DNA of 64,000 bases, from the NCBI RefSeq assembly GCF_035989305.1, contig NZ_CP108514.1, forward strand, positions 8,350,501 through 8,414,500, read 5' to 3'. Source of the stretch: Streptomyces sp. NBC_01233 (lineage in GTDB: Bacteria > Actinomycetota > Actinomycetes > Streptomycetales > Streptomycetaceae). The notes beneath the pieces are model-generated. The model ran no database searches. It saw only the letters and a list, made by a program, of their open reading frames with translations, and was not told the origin of the DNA. The position numbers and the translations under genes are program-made. Below are positions 45,649-54,530 of this stretch, in pieces (the first letter of the stretch is position 1; every line of letters begins with the position of its first letter).

Positions 45649-46758
45649 ATGAGTGCTGCCCCCGCGGACCCCGCCGCCTTCGCCGCCCTGTTCACCCCCT
45701 ACACCCTTCGCTCGGTCACGGTCCCGAACCGCGTGTGGATGGCGGCGATGTGCCAGTACAGCGCCGAGGCGTTCGGCCCGAACGCGGGCGTGGCGCACGA
45801 CTGGCACTTCGCGCACTACGCCGCCCGCGCCGTCGGCGGCACCGGCCTGATCATCCAGGAGGCCACCGCCGTCTCCCCGGAAGGCCGGATCACCCCCTAC
45901 GACCTCGGCATCTGGAACGACACCCAGGTCGAGGCGCTGCGCCGGATCACCTCCTTCCTCAAGGCCCAGGGGACCGTCCCCGGCATCCAGATCGCGCACG
46001 CCGGCCGCAAGGCCTCCACCGACCGCACCTGGAAGGGCGGCGGCGCGGTAGGCCCCGAGGCGCACGGCTGGCAGCCCGTCGCCCCCAGCGCCGTCCCCTT
46101 CGCCGAGGGCGGCCACGTGCCGCACGAGCTGACGGTCGACGAGATCGCCGAGATCACCGCCCGGTTCGCGGCCGCCGCCGAGCGCGCACTCGCGGCGGGC
46201 TACGAGGTCGTCGAGATCCACGGCGCACACGGCTACCTCATCGGGGAGTTCCTCTCCCCGCACAGCAACAAGCGCACCGACTCCTACGGCGGTTCCTTCG
46301 AGAACCGGACCCGCTTCGCCCTCGAAGTCGTGGACGCCGTACGGGCGGTGTGGCCCGAGGAGCTCCCGCTGCTCTTCCGGATCTCCGCCACCGACTGGCT
46401 GGAGGAGGACGGCTGGACCGCCGACGAGACGGTGCGACTGGCCCGGCTGCTCCAGGAGCACGGCGTGGACCTCCTCGACGTCTCCACCGGCGGCCTCGCC
46501 CCCGGGGTGTCGATCCCCGTCGGCCCGGGCTACCAGGTCCCCTTCGCCGCCCGCGTCAAGGAGGAGACCACCCTCCCCGTGGCCGCCGTCGGCCTGATCA
46601 CCGAACCGGAGCAGGCCGAGAAGATCCTCGCCAACGGGGAGGCCGACGCGGTCCTGCTCGCCCGGGAGCTGCTGCGCGACCCGTACTGGGCCCGCCGCGC
46701 GGCCGCCGAGCTGGGCGCGGAGATCCGTACGCCCCAGCAGTACCACCGCTCCTGGTGA
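45649..46758 (+). CDS. NADH:flavin oxidoreductase, old yellow enzyme family (YqjM-like)
   Basis: A 369-residue FMN TIM-barrel enoate reductase. VPNRVWMAAMCQYSAEAF contains the cysteine that tunes FMN in YqjM-type enzymes. QIAHAGRKAST and EIHGAHGYLIGEFLSPHSNKRTDSYGGSFENRTRF carry the substrate His pair and FMN contacts, and VLLARELLRDPYWARRAA the phosphate site. It reduces activated C=C bonds with NAD(P)H. The ATG follows GGAG. The ArsR regulator gene lies downstream, behind a hairpin. Confidence 0.94.
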   Translation: MSAAPADPAAFAALFTPYTLRSVTVPNRVWMAAMCQYSAEAFGPNAGVAHDWHFAHYAARAVGGTGLIIQEATAVSPEGRITPYDLGIWNDTQVEALRRITSFLKAQGTVPGIQIAHAGRKASTDRTWKGGGAVGPEAHGWQPVAPSAVPFAEGGHVPHELTVDEIAEITARFAAAAERALAAGYEVVEIHGAHGYLIGEFLSPHSNKRTDSYGGSFENRTRFALEVVDAVRAVWPEELPLLFRISATDWLEEDGWTADETVRLARLLQEHGVDLLDVSTGGLAPGVSIPVGPGYQVPFAARVKEETTLPVAAVGLITEPEQAEKILANGEADAVLLARELLRDPYWARRAAAELGAEIRTPQQYHRSW

Positions 46759-46762
46759 CGGC

Positions 46763-46802
46763 GGTGCGGCTCCGGCGCCCCGGCCCGTGGCGGAGCCGCA
46801 CC
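46763..46802 (+). terminator. Hairpin after the old yellow enzyme gene
   Basis: GGTGCGGCTCCG (46763-46774) and CGGAGCCGCACC (46791-46802) are perfect 12-bp arms around a 16-nt loop, just after the stop codon and before the ArsR gene. Confidence 0.6.
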
Positions 46803-46896
46803 TCCCGGTTCCGCCGATCTCCGCGGGACCCCCGACTCCTTCGACGACTCTCGTACGATGGGGGCCCGCAGCAAACCGAGTGAGTGGAGCAGGGAC

Positions 46897-47241
46897 ATGA
46901 CGGAACGGGACGCCGGCCGCACCCTCGCCCACCCCGAAACGGCCGAGATCCGACTGGAGGGCGTACTGCACGCGCTCTCCGACCCGGTCCGGCTGTCCAT
47001 CGTCCTGGATCTGGCCGCCTCGGCCGCGGACCTGGCCTGCTCGTACTTCGACCTGCCGGTCACCAAGTCCACGACCACCCACCACTTCCGCGTCCTGCGG
47101 GAGAGCGGAGTCGTACGCCAGACCTACCGCGGCACCACCAAGCTGAACGCCCTGCGCCGCGACGACCTGGAGGCCCTCTTCCCCGGCCTCCTCGACAGCG
47201 TCCTCAGGGCGGCCGGGGCCGAGGCGGCGCGCCTCGCCTAG
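46897..47241 (+). CDS. ArsR family transcriptional regulator
   Basis: A 114-residue winged-helix regulator: LEGVLHALSDPVRLSIVLDLA, DLPVTKSTTTHHFRVLRESGVVRQTYRGTTKLNALRRDDLEALFPGLL. The usual metal-binding ELCVCD motif of arsenic sensors is absent; a lone cysteine pair is not present, so the ligand is more likely organic or redox. ATG 46897 has GGAGCAGGG upstream; an ATG 13 codons earlier is an alternative. Its end overlaps the convergent lipoprotein gene by four bases. Confidence 0.88.
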   Translation: MTERDAGRTLAHPETAEIRLEGVLHALSDPVRLSIVLDLAASAADLACSYFDLPVTKSTTTHHFRVLRESGVVRQTYRGTTKLNALRRDDLEALFPGLLDSVLRAAGAEAARLA

Positions 47242-47645
47242 ACCGCGGCGTCCCAGCGGTGGAGCAGCCGGCCGTCCGGACCGAAGACGTCCATGCGGTA
47301 GCCGTGGGGCAGCATGACGCCCTCGCTGAGCGTCAGGTACGCGGTGATGGACGCCGCCTGCTGCTTGAACCGGGCCTCGCCCGTGTCCGGGTCGTGGGTG
47401 CGCACGACGATCAGGGGTGACGCCCCGTCCGGCCCGGGCACCTGCTCGATGCCGTACACGTCGGCGTCCCCGCCCGCCTGCCGGTAGCGCTCGGCGAGGG
47501 CCGCCGCGTCCGGGGGAGCGACCGTACTCGTCACGGTGGGGCCCGGTGCGGGCGGGGCGGCCCGGTCGGCGCCCTCGTCCGTGCAACCCGACAGCGCGGC
47601 GCAGGCCGCCACGGTCACCGCAAGTACCAGAGTTCTTCCGCGCAT
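47238..47645 (-). CDS. Putative lipoprotein
   Basis: A 135-residue secreted protein. RTLVLAVTVAACAALSGC is a lipoprotein signal peptide with lipobox LSGC. A Pro/Ala/Thr-rich linker leads to a small domain with YRQAGGDADVYGIEQVPGPDG and LTLSEGVMLPHGYRMDVFGPDGRLLHRWD. Function unknown. Only 15 bases of its own upstream DNA remain before the end of the inserted IS element, so its natural ribosome site and promoter have been separated from it. Confidence 0.7.
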   Translation of the reverse strand: MRGRTLVLAVTVAACAALSGCTDEGADRAAPPAPGPTVTSTVAPPDAAALAERYRQAGGDADVYGIEQVPGPDGASPLIVVRTHDPDTGEARFKQQAASITAYLTLSEGVMLPHGYRMDVFGPDGRLLHRWDAAV

Positions 47646-47660
47646 CACCGCAGCACTCTA

Positions 47661-47678
47661 GTCCCGTACTTCGCGGGT
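47661..47678 (+). repeat. Left terminal inverted repeat of the IS element
   Basis: GTCCCGTACTTCGCGGGT; pairs with the right end with one mismatch at the second base. Confidence 0.85.
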
Positions 47679-47744
47679 CGTTGATTCGTATGGTGTGACC
47701 GGTCCGGGCGTGTCCCGGGCCGGTCGTATGGCGTTGGTCCGGGT

Positions 47745-49325
47745 GTGTCGATGACTTCCCGGTCTCCGCGGCCACGGTCCCAGCGTCAGCGCCTTGAAGT
47801 TGTGGTGACGTCCGTGGTGGAGAAGCGTCTGGGCGCTCTGCCCGTCGCTGCCGAGTTTCTGCGCCGGCTGGATGTGGCCGGGATCGTCGACGAGGTGTGT
47901 CCGGGCGGCGCGAGCTCCCATCTGACCCACGGGCAGGTCATCGAGGCGCTGGTGGCCAACCGGCTGACCTCGCCCGCACCACTGGTGCGGGTCGGGGACT
48001 GGGCCCGCACCTGGGCGGTGGAGGAGGTCTTCGGCATCACACCGGATCTGCTCAACGACGACCGTCTGGCCCGCGCGCTGGACGCGATCGCTCCGAAGCT
48101 GGAGGTCATCGCGGGCACCGTCGGGGCCCGGGCGATCAGTGAGTTCGGGATCGACGTCTCCCGGCTGCACTGGGACATGACCAGCATGTCCGTCCACGGC
48201 GCCTTCCCCGCCGAGGACCAGGACGAGCGGTATCCGCTCATCGCCTGCAACGGGCATCCCAAGGACCGGCGCCTGGATCTGAAACAGGTCCAGGCCGGGA
48301 TCGCGGTGTCCGCCAACGGCGGTATCCCCGTGTACTCCCGGGTCTTCGACGGCGCCGCGGCCGAGGTCAGCCAGGTCGTCGGAGCGATGAAAGACCTGCG
48401 GGCGATGGCCGGCACCCACGAGTTCTTGATGGTCGCCGACTCCAAGCTGGTGTCCTACTCCAACATCACCGCCCTGCTTCAGGCCGGGGTGGAGTTCACC
48501 GCGCCCGTCCCGGCCGCACAGATCAAGGACGACGTCTACGCGGCCCTGGACCCTGAGCAGGCCGAGCCCGTCGACTGGGTGCCCGGGCGGGACGAGGGCA
48601 AACCGGAGGCGGAACGGGAGACCTACCGCGTCCTGGAGGACCTTCACACGCTGACCGGCCGCCGCAAGAGCGACCCGCTGCTCACCGTGCGCCGGATCCT
48701 GGTCCACTCCACCGCCGTCGCGGCCGGCCAGCAGGCGGCCCGGGCCAAACGACTGGCCAAAGCCACCGAAGACCTCGACAAGCTCACCGCCGCGGCGGGC
48801 GGACGGCACTACAAGACCCGGGAGAAGATCGTCGCCCGGATCGGCGTCGTCACGGCCAAACGCCGCGTCACCTCCTGCCTGCGCTGGCAGATCACCCAGG
48901 ACGAGCACGGCACCCCCGGCCTCGCCCGGCACTTCGACCAGAACGTGCTCAAGGCCGAAGCAGCCGTCGACGGCTGGTACGCGCTCATCACCAGCGTCCC
49001 GGCCCAGAAGGCCGGCCCGGCCCAGGTACTGATCCATTACAAGGGCCAGGGTGCGGTCGAACGGCGTTACCACGACTTCAAGGGCCCCCTCGCGGTCGCA
49101 CCGGTCTTCGTGCAGCACAACCGGCGCGTCGCCGCGCTGATCCAGGTCATCTGCCTGGCCCTGCTCGTCTTCTGCCTGATCGAACGGCAGGTCAGACGCG
49201 CGCTCGGCCCCGAGCAGACCACGGCCGGCCTCTACCCGGACAACCGTCGCGTCCGCCCCACCGGCCGGATGATCCTCGACCTCCTCGACACCGACATCAC
49301 ACAAACCCGCTGGCCACAGACCTGA
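47745..49325 (+). CDS. IS1634/IS4-superfamily DDE transposase
   Basis: A 526-residue transposase. The N-terminal DUF4277-like region reads LGALPVAAEFLRRLDVAGIVDEVCPG and LTHGQVIEALVANRLTSPAPLVRVGDWA. The catalytic domain has the first Asp in HWDMTSMSVHG, the second in FLMVADSKLVSYSN and the Glu in GQGAVERRYHDFKGPLAVAPVF, followed by a hydrophobic helix. This is full family length and appears intact. GTG 47745 or ATG 47751 is the start. Confidence 0.92.
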   Translation: MSMTSRSPRPRSQRQRLEVVVTSVVEKRLGALPVAAEFLRRLDVAGIVDEVCPGGASSHLTHGQVIEALVANRLTSPAPLVRVGDWARTWAVEEVFGITPDLLNDDRLARALDAIAPKLEVIAGTVGARAISEFGIDVSRLHWDMTSMSVHGAFPAEDQDERYPLIACNGHPKDRRLDLKQVQAGIAVSANGGIPVYSRVFDGAAAEVSQVVGAMKDLRAMAGTHEFLMVADSKLVSYSNITALLQAGVEFTAPVPAAQIKDDVYAALDPEQAEPVDWVPGRDEGKPEAERETYRVLEDLHTLTGRRKSDPLLTVRRILVHSTAVAAGQQAARAKRLAKATEDLDKLTAAAGGRHYKTREKIVARIGVVTAKRRVTSCLRWQITQDEHGTPGLARHFDQNVLKAEAAVDGWYALITSVPAQKAGPAQVLIHYKGQGAVERRYHDFKGPLAVAPVFVQHNRRVAALIQVICLALLVFCLIERQVRRALGPEQTTAGLYPDNRRVRPTGRMILDLLDTDITQTRWPQT

Positions 49326-49332
49326 AACGGTC

Positions 49333-49350
49333 ACCCGCGAAGTACGGGTC
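49333..49350 (-). repeat. Right terminal inverted repeat of the IS element
   Basis: ACCCGCGAAGTACGGGTC, the inverse of the left end except one base. It begins eight bases after the transposase stop codon. Confidence 0.85.
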
Positions 49351-49366
49351 CAGTGCGTGACATCCC

Positions 49367-50725
49367 CTACGCCAGCCCCGCGGCGCCCAACAGCCCGGGC
49401 CAGTCCGGGATCTTGACGGAGCGCCGGCCCAGCGAACGGCCCAGATCGGCCTCGGCCGTTTCGATGGCCTGCCAGCCCGGCCACTCCACCGGATGCAGGC
49501 CCGCCGCCCGCAGGGCGTCCAGCGGGTCCCCGGACAGCTCGCGCCGGGCCAGCACCGCCGCGTCCTGGAGCAGCGAGGACGCGGTCTCCTTGGCGCACGG
49601 CCGGTTCGTGCCGATCACCCCGGTCGGGCCGCGCTTGATCCAGCCCGCCACGTACTCGCCGACCGAGGCCCGGCCCGCGCGGATCACCCGGCCCGCCGCG
49701 TGCGGGACCGTCCCCCGCTCGGGATCGAAGGGCAGCCCGGCCAGTGGGACGCCCTTGTACCCCACCGAACGCAGCACCAACTGCGCCTCGATGTCCTCGT
49801 GGACGCCCGTCCCGGTGACGCCGCCGTGCCCGTCCGGGGCGGTCCGCTCGAAGCGCATACCGGTGACCCGCCCGTCGGGCCCGCCGAGGATCTCCACCGG
49901 ACGCAGATAGAACCGCAGCGCGATGCGGCGCGGCTCCCCGCCCGGATCCGCCTCCGCCCAGCCGCGCAGCACTTCCAGGTTCCGCCGCGCCACCGCCGGC
50001 AGCCCGGCGGCCGCGGCCGGATCGGCGTACATGGGGTCGAGCGCCAGCTCGGCGCGGTCCGCCAGGGTGTCCACCCCCGGCAGGGTGCCCAGTTCGCGCA
50101 GTTCCTTGGTGGTGAACTTGCCCTGCGAGGGCCCGCGCCGGGCCACCATCGCCACCCTGCGCACCGCGCTGGCCGCGAGCGCGCCGAGGGCCGGCTGGGG
50201 CATGTCCGTCGGCGCCAGTTCCGCCGTGCCGCGGGCCAGGATCCGGGTCACGTCCACCGCGACGTTGCCCGCGCCGACCACCACCGCCGACTCCACCCCC
50301 GGCAGGTCGAAGACCTCGCCGAGGGCATCGGGGTGGCCGCTGTACCAGGACACGAAGGCCGTCGCGGAGTGCACCCCGGCGAGCTCCTCGCCGGGGATCC
50401 CCAGCAGCCGGTCCCGCGCCGCGCCCACGCAGTACACCACCGCGTGGTACAGCTCCAGGAGCCGCGCGGTGGACAGCCCCGGCCCGCCGACCTCGACGTT
50501 CCCGAGGAAGCGGATCCGCTCGTCCTCCAGGACGGTGCGCAGGCTGCCCTGCAGCGACTTGATCTTCTCGTGGTCCGGGGCGACCCCGTACCGTACGAGC
50601 CCGTACGGGGCGGGCAGCCGGTCCAGTACGTCGACCCGCACCCCGGGCACCTCGCGCTGCTGGACCAGCGTCTGGGCCGCGTAGACCCCGCTGGGGCCCG
50701 ATCCGACGACGGCGACACGAAGCAC
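49367..50725 (-). CDS. FprA-like ferredoxin/flavodoxin-NADP+ reductase
   Basis: A 452-residue adrenodoxin reductase-type flavoprotein. LRVAVVGSGPSGVYAAQTLVQQ binds FAD, DRLPAPYGLVRYGVAPDHEKIKSLQ is the diagnostic segment, VVVGAGNVAVDVTRILARG binds NADP, and GWIKRGPTGVIGTNRPCAKETASSLL closes the FAD site. It passes electrons from NADPH to ferredoxins that feed P450 and other enzymes. The start is GTG behind GGAGGAGC. Before the IS inserted, the lipoprotein gene would have been about 30 bases downstream. Confidence 0.94.
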   Translation of the reverse strand: MLRVAVVGSGPSGVYAAQTLVQQREVPGVRVDVLDRLPAPYGLVRYGVAPDHEKIKSLQGSLRTVLEDERIRFLGNVEVGGPGLSTARLLELYHAVVYCVGAARDRLLGIPGEELAGVHSATAFVSWYSGHPDALGEVFDLPGVESAVVVGAGNVAVDVTRILARGTAELAPTDMPQPALGALAASAVRRVAMVARRGPSQGKFTTKELRELGTLPGVDTLADRAELALDPMYADPAAAAGLPAVARRNLEVLRGWAEADPGGEPRRIALRFYLRPVEILGGPDGRVTGMRFERTAPDGHGGVTGTGVHEDIEAQLVLRSVGYKGVPLAGLPFDPERGTVPHAAGRVIRAGRASVGEYVAGWIKRGPTGVIGTNRPCAKETASSLLQDAAVLARRELSGDPLDALRAAGLHPVEWPGWQAIETAEADLGRSLGRRSVKIPDWPGLLGAAGLA

Positions 50726-50777
50726 GGCGGAGCTCCTCCCGCAGGTGGTCCCAGCATGACACCGGCCCCTTCCGCCG

Positions 50778-51473
50778 TCAGCCCATCGCGCGCATCCGGT
50801 GGATCTCGGCGCTCTGCGTGGCCACCACCTCGGTGGCCATCTCCTCGACCGCCACGTTGTTGCCCGCGGTCAGCGCCTCGCCGGCCATCTTCAGGGCGCC
50901 CTCGTGGTGGGCGGTCATCAGCTTCAGGAAGAGACGGTCGAAATCGGGGCCCCTGGCCCCGGTCAGCTCCTCGAGCTGCTGCTCCGTCGCCATGCCCGGC
51001 ATGGCGATGGCGGCGTGGTCGTGGTCGTGCCCGCCGGAGCCGCCCGCCGGGGCCGGATGCAGGGTCAGCCACTTCTCCATCGCCCCGATCTCGGGCTGCT
51101 GGGCGGCCGAGATCCGATCCGCCAGCCGCTTGACCCCGTCCGCCGAGGCCCGCTCCGGGGCCAGCGCGCTCATCGTCAGTGCCTGCCGGTGATGTTCGAT
51201 CATGCGCTGCACGTAGGCGTGGTCGGCGGCGTTCGGGCTGTCGTCGGGCTTCGCCTTCGCGGCCTGTTCGGGGGTGAGGGTGCGCGCCTTCTCGCCGGGC
51301 CGGCCCGGGGCGACGACCACGGGCTGCCCTTCTCCGGCCCCGTCCGCCCCCTTGTCCTCGCCCTGGCAGCCGGCGAGCGTCAGCAGGAGGCCGGCGGTGG
51401 CGATCGCCGCGGCGGTGCGGCGGAGCAGCGCTGTCGACGCTTCGCGGCCCCGGAGGGCTTCTGCCATGTCCAT
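50778..51473 (-). CDS. DUF305 family lipoprotein
   Basis: A 231-residue exported protein with signal peptide AAAIATAGLLLTLAGC (lipobox LAGC). The mature part has two helical repeats with histidine motifs, VQRMIEHHRQALTMSALA and KLMTAHHEGALKMAGEAL, typical of DUF305. A HDHDH stretch lies between them. The family is linked to copper and other metal handling at the cell surface. It is divergent from the LVIVD-repeat gene, a recurrent pairing. Confidence 0.92.
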   Translation of the reverse strand: MDMAEALRGREASTALLRRTAAAIATAGLLLTLAGCQGEDKGADGAGEGQPVVVAPGRPGEKARTLTPEQAAKAKPDDSPNAADHAYVQRMIEHHRQALTMSALAPERASADGVKRLADRISAAQQPEIGAMEKWLTLHPAPAGGSGGHDHDHAAIAMPGMATEQQLEELTGARGPDFDRLFLKLMTAHHEGALKMAGEALTAGNNVAVEEMATEVVATQSAEIHRMRAMG

Positions 51474-51552
51474 GGAAAGGAAGATACTGCCGGGGTCCTG
51501 GTTCCGTTCCCCAGCGGGCGGAACCGATCGGGCTCCCCCATCGGAGGGCACA

Positions 51553-53043
51553 GTGACCTCTCTACACACCAGGAGAGTGCGGAACAGGAGGGTGGGGGTG
51601 GCCGTCGCGGCGGCCGGGCTCCTCACCACGCTCCTGGCAGCCGGACCGGCGTCGGCCACCCCCGACCCGGGCGACTTGGCACCCGGCAGCGGCAGCGGCA
51701 ACCAGCAGAGCGCGAGCTCCGTCGAGGGCAGGGAACTGGCTCCGGGCGACATCCCCGGCCAGGACGAGATCGTGCACAGCCGCAACATCAAGTTCCTGGC
51801 CAACATCCCCAGCACCGATCCCGCGAACATCAACTCCGACCTGGCCTTCCAGGGCAGGTACGCCTACGCGGGCAGCTACAGCGGCTTCACGATCTACGAC
51901 ATCGCCGATCCGAAGGCGCCGAAGACCGTCTCCCAGGTGCTCTGCCCCGGTGGCCAGAACGACGTCTCCGTCCACGGGGACCTGCTCTTCCTCTCCACCG
52001 ACTCCTCGCGCAGCGACGACTCCTGCAACAGCGTCTCGCAGCCCGCGACGGAGAAGTCCTCGTGGGAGGGCATCAAGATCTTCGACATCAAGGACAAGAA
52101 GAACCCCAAGTACATCAAGTCCGTCGAGACCGCCTGCGGTTCCCACACCCACACCCTGGTGCCGGGCGACCGGGACATCTACCTCTACGTCGCCTCGTAC
52201 TCCCCGAACGAGGCCTTCCCCGACTGCAAGCCGCCGCACGACGGCATCTCCGTGGTGAAGGTCCCGAAGAAGGCGCCGACGAAGGCCGCGGTCGTCGCCT
52301 TCCCGATCCTCTTCCCGGACGGCGGCAACCCGGGCCGGCCCACCAACCCGGGCGTCTCCAAGACCACCGGCTGCCACGACATCACCGTGCTGCCCTCGAA
52401 GAAGCTGGCCGCCGGTGCCTGTATGGGCGACGGCATCCTCTTCGACATCAGCAGTCCCGAGCAGCCGAAGGTCATCGACCGCGTGCAGGACAACGTGAAC
52501 TTCGCGTTCTGGCACTCGGCCACCTTCAACGAGCGCGCGAACAAGGTGGTGTTCACCGACGAGCTCGGCGGCGGTTCCGGTGCCACCTGCAACGAGGCCA
52601 CCGGCCCCGACCGGGGCGCCGACGGGGTCTACGACATCACCGGCCGCGGGGACCAGCGCAAGCTCGTCTTCCGCAGCTACTTCAAGATCCCGCGCCACCA
52701 GGCGGACACCGAGAACTGCGTGGCCCACAACGGCTCGCTGATCCCGGTCGGCGGCGGCCGCGACATCATGGTGCAGGCCTGGTACCAGGGTGGCGTGTCC
52801 GTATGGGAGTTCACCGACTCCGCCCGCCCCAAGGAGATCGCGTACTTCGAGCGCGGACCGCTGACGACGGACCGGCTCGGACTGGGCGGGTCCTGGTCGG
52901 CGTACTACTACAACGGGCACATCTACTCGAACGACATCGCCAAGGGCCTCGACGTGCTGCGGCTCGACGACTGGCGCACCGAGAGCGCCAAGTGGGTCTG
53001 GATGGAACGGCTCAACGTGCAGAGCCAGCCCGAGTACCACTGA
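51553..53043 (+). CDS. Secreted LVIVD-repeat beta-propeller protein
   Basis: A 496-residue exported protein. A basic start and the hydrophobic GVAVAAAGLLTTLLAAGPASA form a signal peptide. Repeats such as GRYAYAGSYSGFTIYDIADPKAPKTVSQV, WEGIKIFDIKDKKNPKYIKSV, DGILFDISSPEQPKVIDRV and GVSVWEFTDSARPKEIAYF are LVIVD repeats that build a propeller. Histidine- and cysteine-containing motifs (CGSHTHTLVPG, GCHDITVLP, FWHSATF) may bind metal. The GTG start follows GGAGGG. Role unknown; paired with the DUF305 lipoprotein. Confidence 0.9.
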   Translation: MTSLHTRRVRNRRVGVAVAAAGLLTTLLAAGPASATPDPGDLAPGSGSGNQQSASSVEGRELAPGDIPGQDEIVHSRNIKFLANIPSTDPANINSDLAFQGRYAYAGSYSGFTIYDIADPKAPKTVSQVLCPGGQNDVSVHGDLLFLSTDSSRSDDSCNSVSQPATEKSSWEGIKIFDIKDKKNPKYIKSVETACGSHTHTLVPGDRDIYLYVASYSPNEAFPDCKPPHDGISVVKVPKKAPTKAAVVAFPILFPDGGNPGRPTNPGVSKTTGCHDITVLPSKKLAAGACMGDGILFDISSPEQPKVIDRVQDNVNFAFWHSATFNERANKVVFTDELGGGSGATCNEATGPDRGADGVYDITGRGDQRKLVFRSYFKIPRHQADTENCVAHNGSLIPVGGGRDIMVQAWYQGGVSVWEFTDSARPKEIAYFERGPLTTDRLGLGGSWSAYYYNGHIYSNDIAKGLDVLRLDDWRTESAKWVWMERLNVQSQPEYH

Positions 53044-53054
53044 CGTCCACGACG

Positions 53055-53684
53055 CTAAGGGCGTGAGGGAGACGTTCCGCCGGGCGGCCCGCCGTCCGGC
53101 GGAACGCCGAGCTCCCAGTCCAGTCCGTAGCGCTGGAACAGCTCGGCCCGCAACCGGGCCTGCGGCATCGGCGCGCCCGGCAGCAGGATCGCCACGACCG
53201 CCCCCATCAGCAGCGCCCGCAGCAGCGGATAGTCCGCGTCCACGTCCGCCGAGCCGTACCGGGCGACGGTGTCCCGCAGCAGCTCCGCCAGCCGCTGCTG
53301 CTCCGGACACTGCACGAAGCCCTCGGCCGCGAGGATGCCCGCCATGTGGGTCCGCATCAGCAGCGGCTCGTCCCGGGCCAGCCCGAGGATCGCGTCGATG
53401 GCGCGCGCGAGCCGCTCGCGCCCGTCGTCGGTGCGGGGCTCCCGCTCCAGCGCGGCGTGCAGCGTGAGGTGCATCAGCCGGTGCACGGCCGACTGCAGCA
53501 ACTGCCGTTTGCCCGGGAAGTAGTACGAGACCAGGCCGCGGGCGGCGCCCGCCCGGTCGGCGATGTCGCCGAGGGTCGTGGCCTCGTAGCCGCGCGCGGC
53601 GACGAGCTCCACCGTGGACTGGAGCAGCCGCTCCCGGGAACGTCTGCGCAATTCTTCATTGACCGATGCGCTGCGCGGGACCAT
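53055..53684 (-). CDS. TetR/AcrR family transcriptional regulator
   Basis: A 209-residue regulator. The DNA-binding helix-turn-helix is RRRSRERLLQSTVELVAARGYEATTLGDIADRAGAARGLVSYYFPGKRQLLQSAV. The C-terminal helices (AIDAILGLARDEPLLMRTHMAGIL) form the ligand and dimer domain. The ATG follows AGGAG. A dyad in front of the gene is the likely operator. It is convergent with the LVIVD gene; the ligand cannot be predicted. Confidence 0.93.
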   Translation of the reverse strand: MVPRSASVNEELRRRSRERLLQSTVELVAARGYEATTLGDIADRAGAARGLVSYYFPGKRQLLQSAVHRLMHLTLHAALEREPRTDDGRERLARAIDAILGLARDEPLLMRTHMAGILAAEGFVQCPEQQRLAELLRDTVARYGSADVDADYPLLRALLMGAVVAILLPGAPMPQARLRAELFQRYGLDWELGVPPDGGPPGGTSPSRP

Positions 53685-53701
53685 GCTTACTCCTGCGTTG
53701 A

Positions 53702-53716
53702 CTGGCTCAGAGCCAA
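53702..53716. promoter_or_regulatory. Dyad in front of the TetR gene, probable operator
   Basis: TGGCT, CAG, AGCCA (53703-53715) is a perfect inverted repeat about 20 bases upstream of the TetR ATG. On the minus strand TATATT lies just before it and could be the -10 box. Confidence 0.55.
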
Positions 53717-53736
53717 TATACTCAGCGCACGGGGTC

Positions 53737-53775
53737 GCCTGCTCTGGGTGAAACGGGGGATCGCCCAGAGCAGGC
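53737..53775 (-). terminator. Hairpin after the PAP2 gene
   Basis: GCCTGCTCTGGG (53737-53748) and CCCAGAGCAGGC (53764-53775) are perfect 12-bp arms with a 15-nt loop, 12 bases past the PAP2 stop. Confidence 0.65.
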
Positions 53776-53787
53776 ACCCCACACCCT

Positions 53788-54471
53788 TCACCGGTCCGCC
53801 GCGTCGGACCCGCGCCGACGGCCGGATCCGGACGTCGCGAGCGCCACCACGACCACGCCGAGCAGCCAGCCCGCCACCACGTCGGACAGCCAGTGGACCC
53901 CGAGGTAGACACGGGTGAAGCCGACCCCGAGCACCGAGACCGCGGCCACCGCCCAGGCGGCGGCCGGCGCCCACGCCGGGAGCGTACGGGGGAGGGGCCG
54001 CGCGAGGGGTGGGGAGACCGGCCGGGGGAGCAGCCACAGGAGCAGTCCGCACACCACCGCCGCCGTCATCGCGTGCCCGGACGGGTAGGCCGCGTACTGC
54101 GCCGAGTCCACCGGATCGGGCCACACCGGGCGCTCCCGACCCGCCAGTGCCTTCAGTCCCTGCTGCACCGCCGTGGCCAGCACGGTGGCCAGCGCCACCC
54201 GAAGCGCCCGCTCCCGGTCGCCGCGCCACCACAACAGGACGCACGCGACGGCGGCCAGCGTCCGCATGGTCCAGGGATCCCACACCCAGTCGGAGAACAC
54301 CCGCATGACCTGCGTGACCCCGGGGTGGGCGACGGCGTGGGCGTGCAGGTCCCGGGCGACCCGGACGTCGCAGGAGAGGAGCGGCCGCCACCCCGCCACC
54401 ACCAGCGCCGTCAGGACCGACACGAGCAGAGCGGCGAGGATGCCGGCCCACCGAAGGGGGTTGTTCCGCAT
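53788..54471 (-). CDS. PAP2 family phosphatase (membrane)
   Basis: A 227-residue membrane protein with about six helices. The three-part phosphatase motif is present: KALAGRERP, YPSGHAMTA and RVYLGVHWLSDVVAG, the last with the catalytic His. It should remove phosphate from lipid phosphates such as phosphatidic acid or undecaprenyl diphosphate at the outer face of the membrane. ATG at 54469-54471 chosen by the hydrophobic first helix. Confidence 0.93.
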   Translation of the reverse strand: MRNNPLRWAGILAALLVSVLTALVVAGWRPLLSCDVRVARDLHAHAVAHPGVTQVMRVFSDWVWDPWTMRTLAAVACVLLWWRGDRERALRVALATVLATAVQQGLKALAGRERPVWPDPVDSAQYAAYPSGHAMTAAVVCGLLLWLLPRPVSPPLARPLPRTLPAWAPAAAWAVAAVSVLGVGFTRVYLGVHWLSDVVAGWLLGVVVVALATSGSGRRRGSDAADR

Positions 54472-54530
54472 GGGGCGATCCTCGCACCGGCGCGCCGGTC
54501 GCCGGGCCGCGGGCGCACCACGAGGGCGCA

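Larger units (their letters stand above)
47661..49350 (+). mobile_element. IS1634-like insertion sequence
   Basis: A 1.69-kb element with terminal inverted repeats. The left end (47661-47678) and right end (49333-49350) match at 17 of 18 positions, with a perfect core CCCGTACTTCGCGGGT. One transposase gene fills it. No target-site duplication is visible at the junctions. It is inserted between the ferredoxin reductase-like gene (stop 16 bases away) and the lipoprotein gene. Confidence 0.88.

Noticed and set aside
44095..47775. Minus-strand open frame of 1226 codons opposite WS/DGAT, old yellow enzyme and ArsR genes
   Set aside because: Third-position GC supports the plus-strand genes, which have full domain sets.
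47658..50762. Minus-strand open frame of over 1000 codons across the IS and reductase
   Set aside because: It is the reverse frame of the transposase joined to an out-of-frame reading of the reductase gene; no protein family match.
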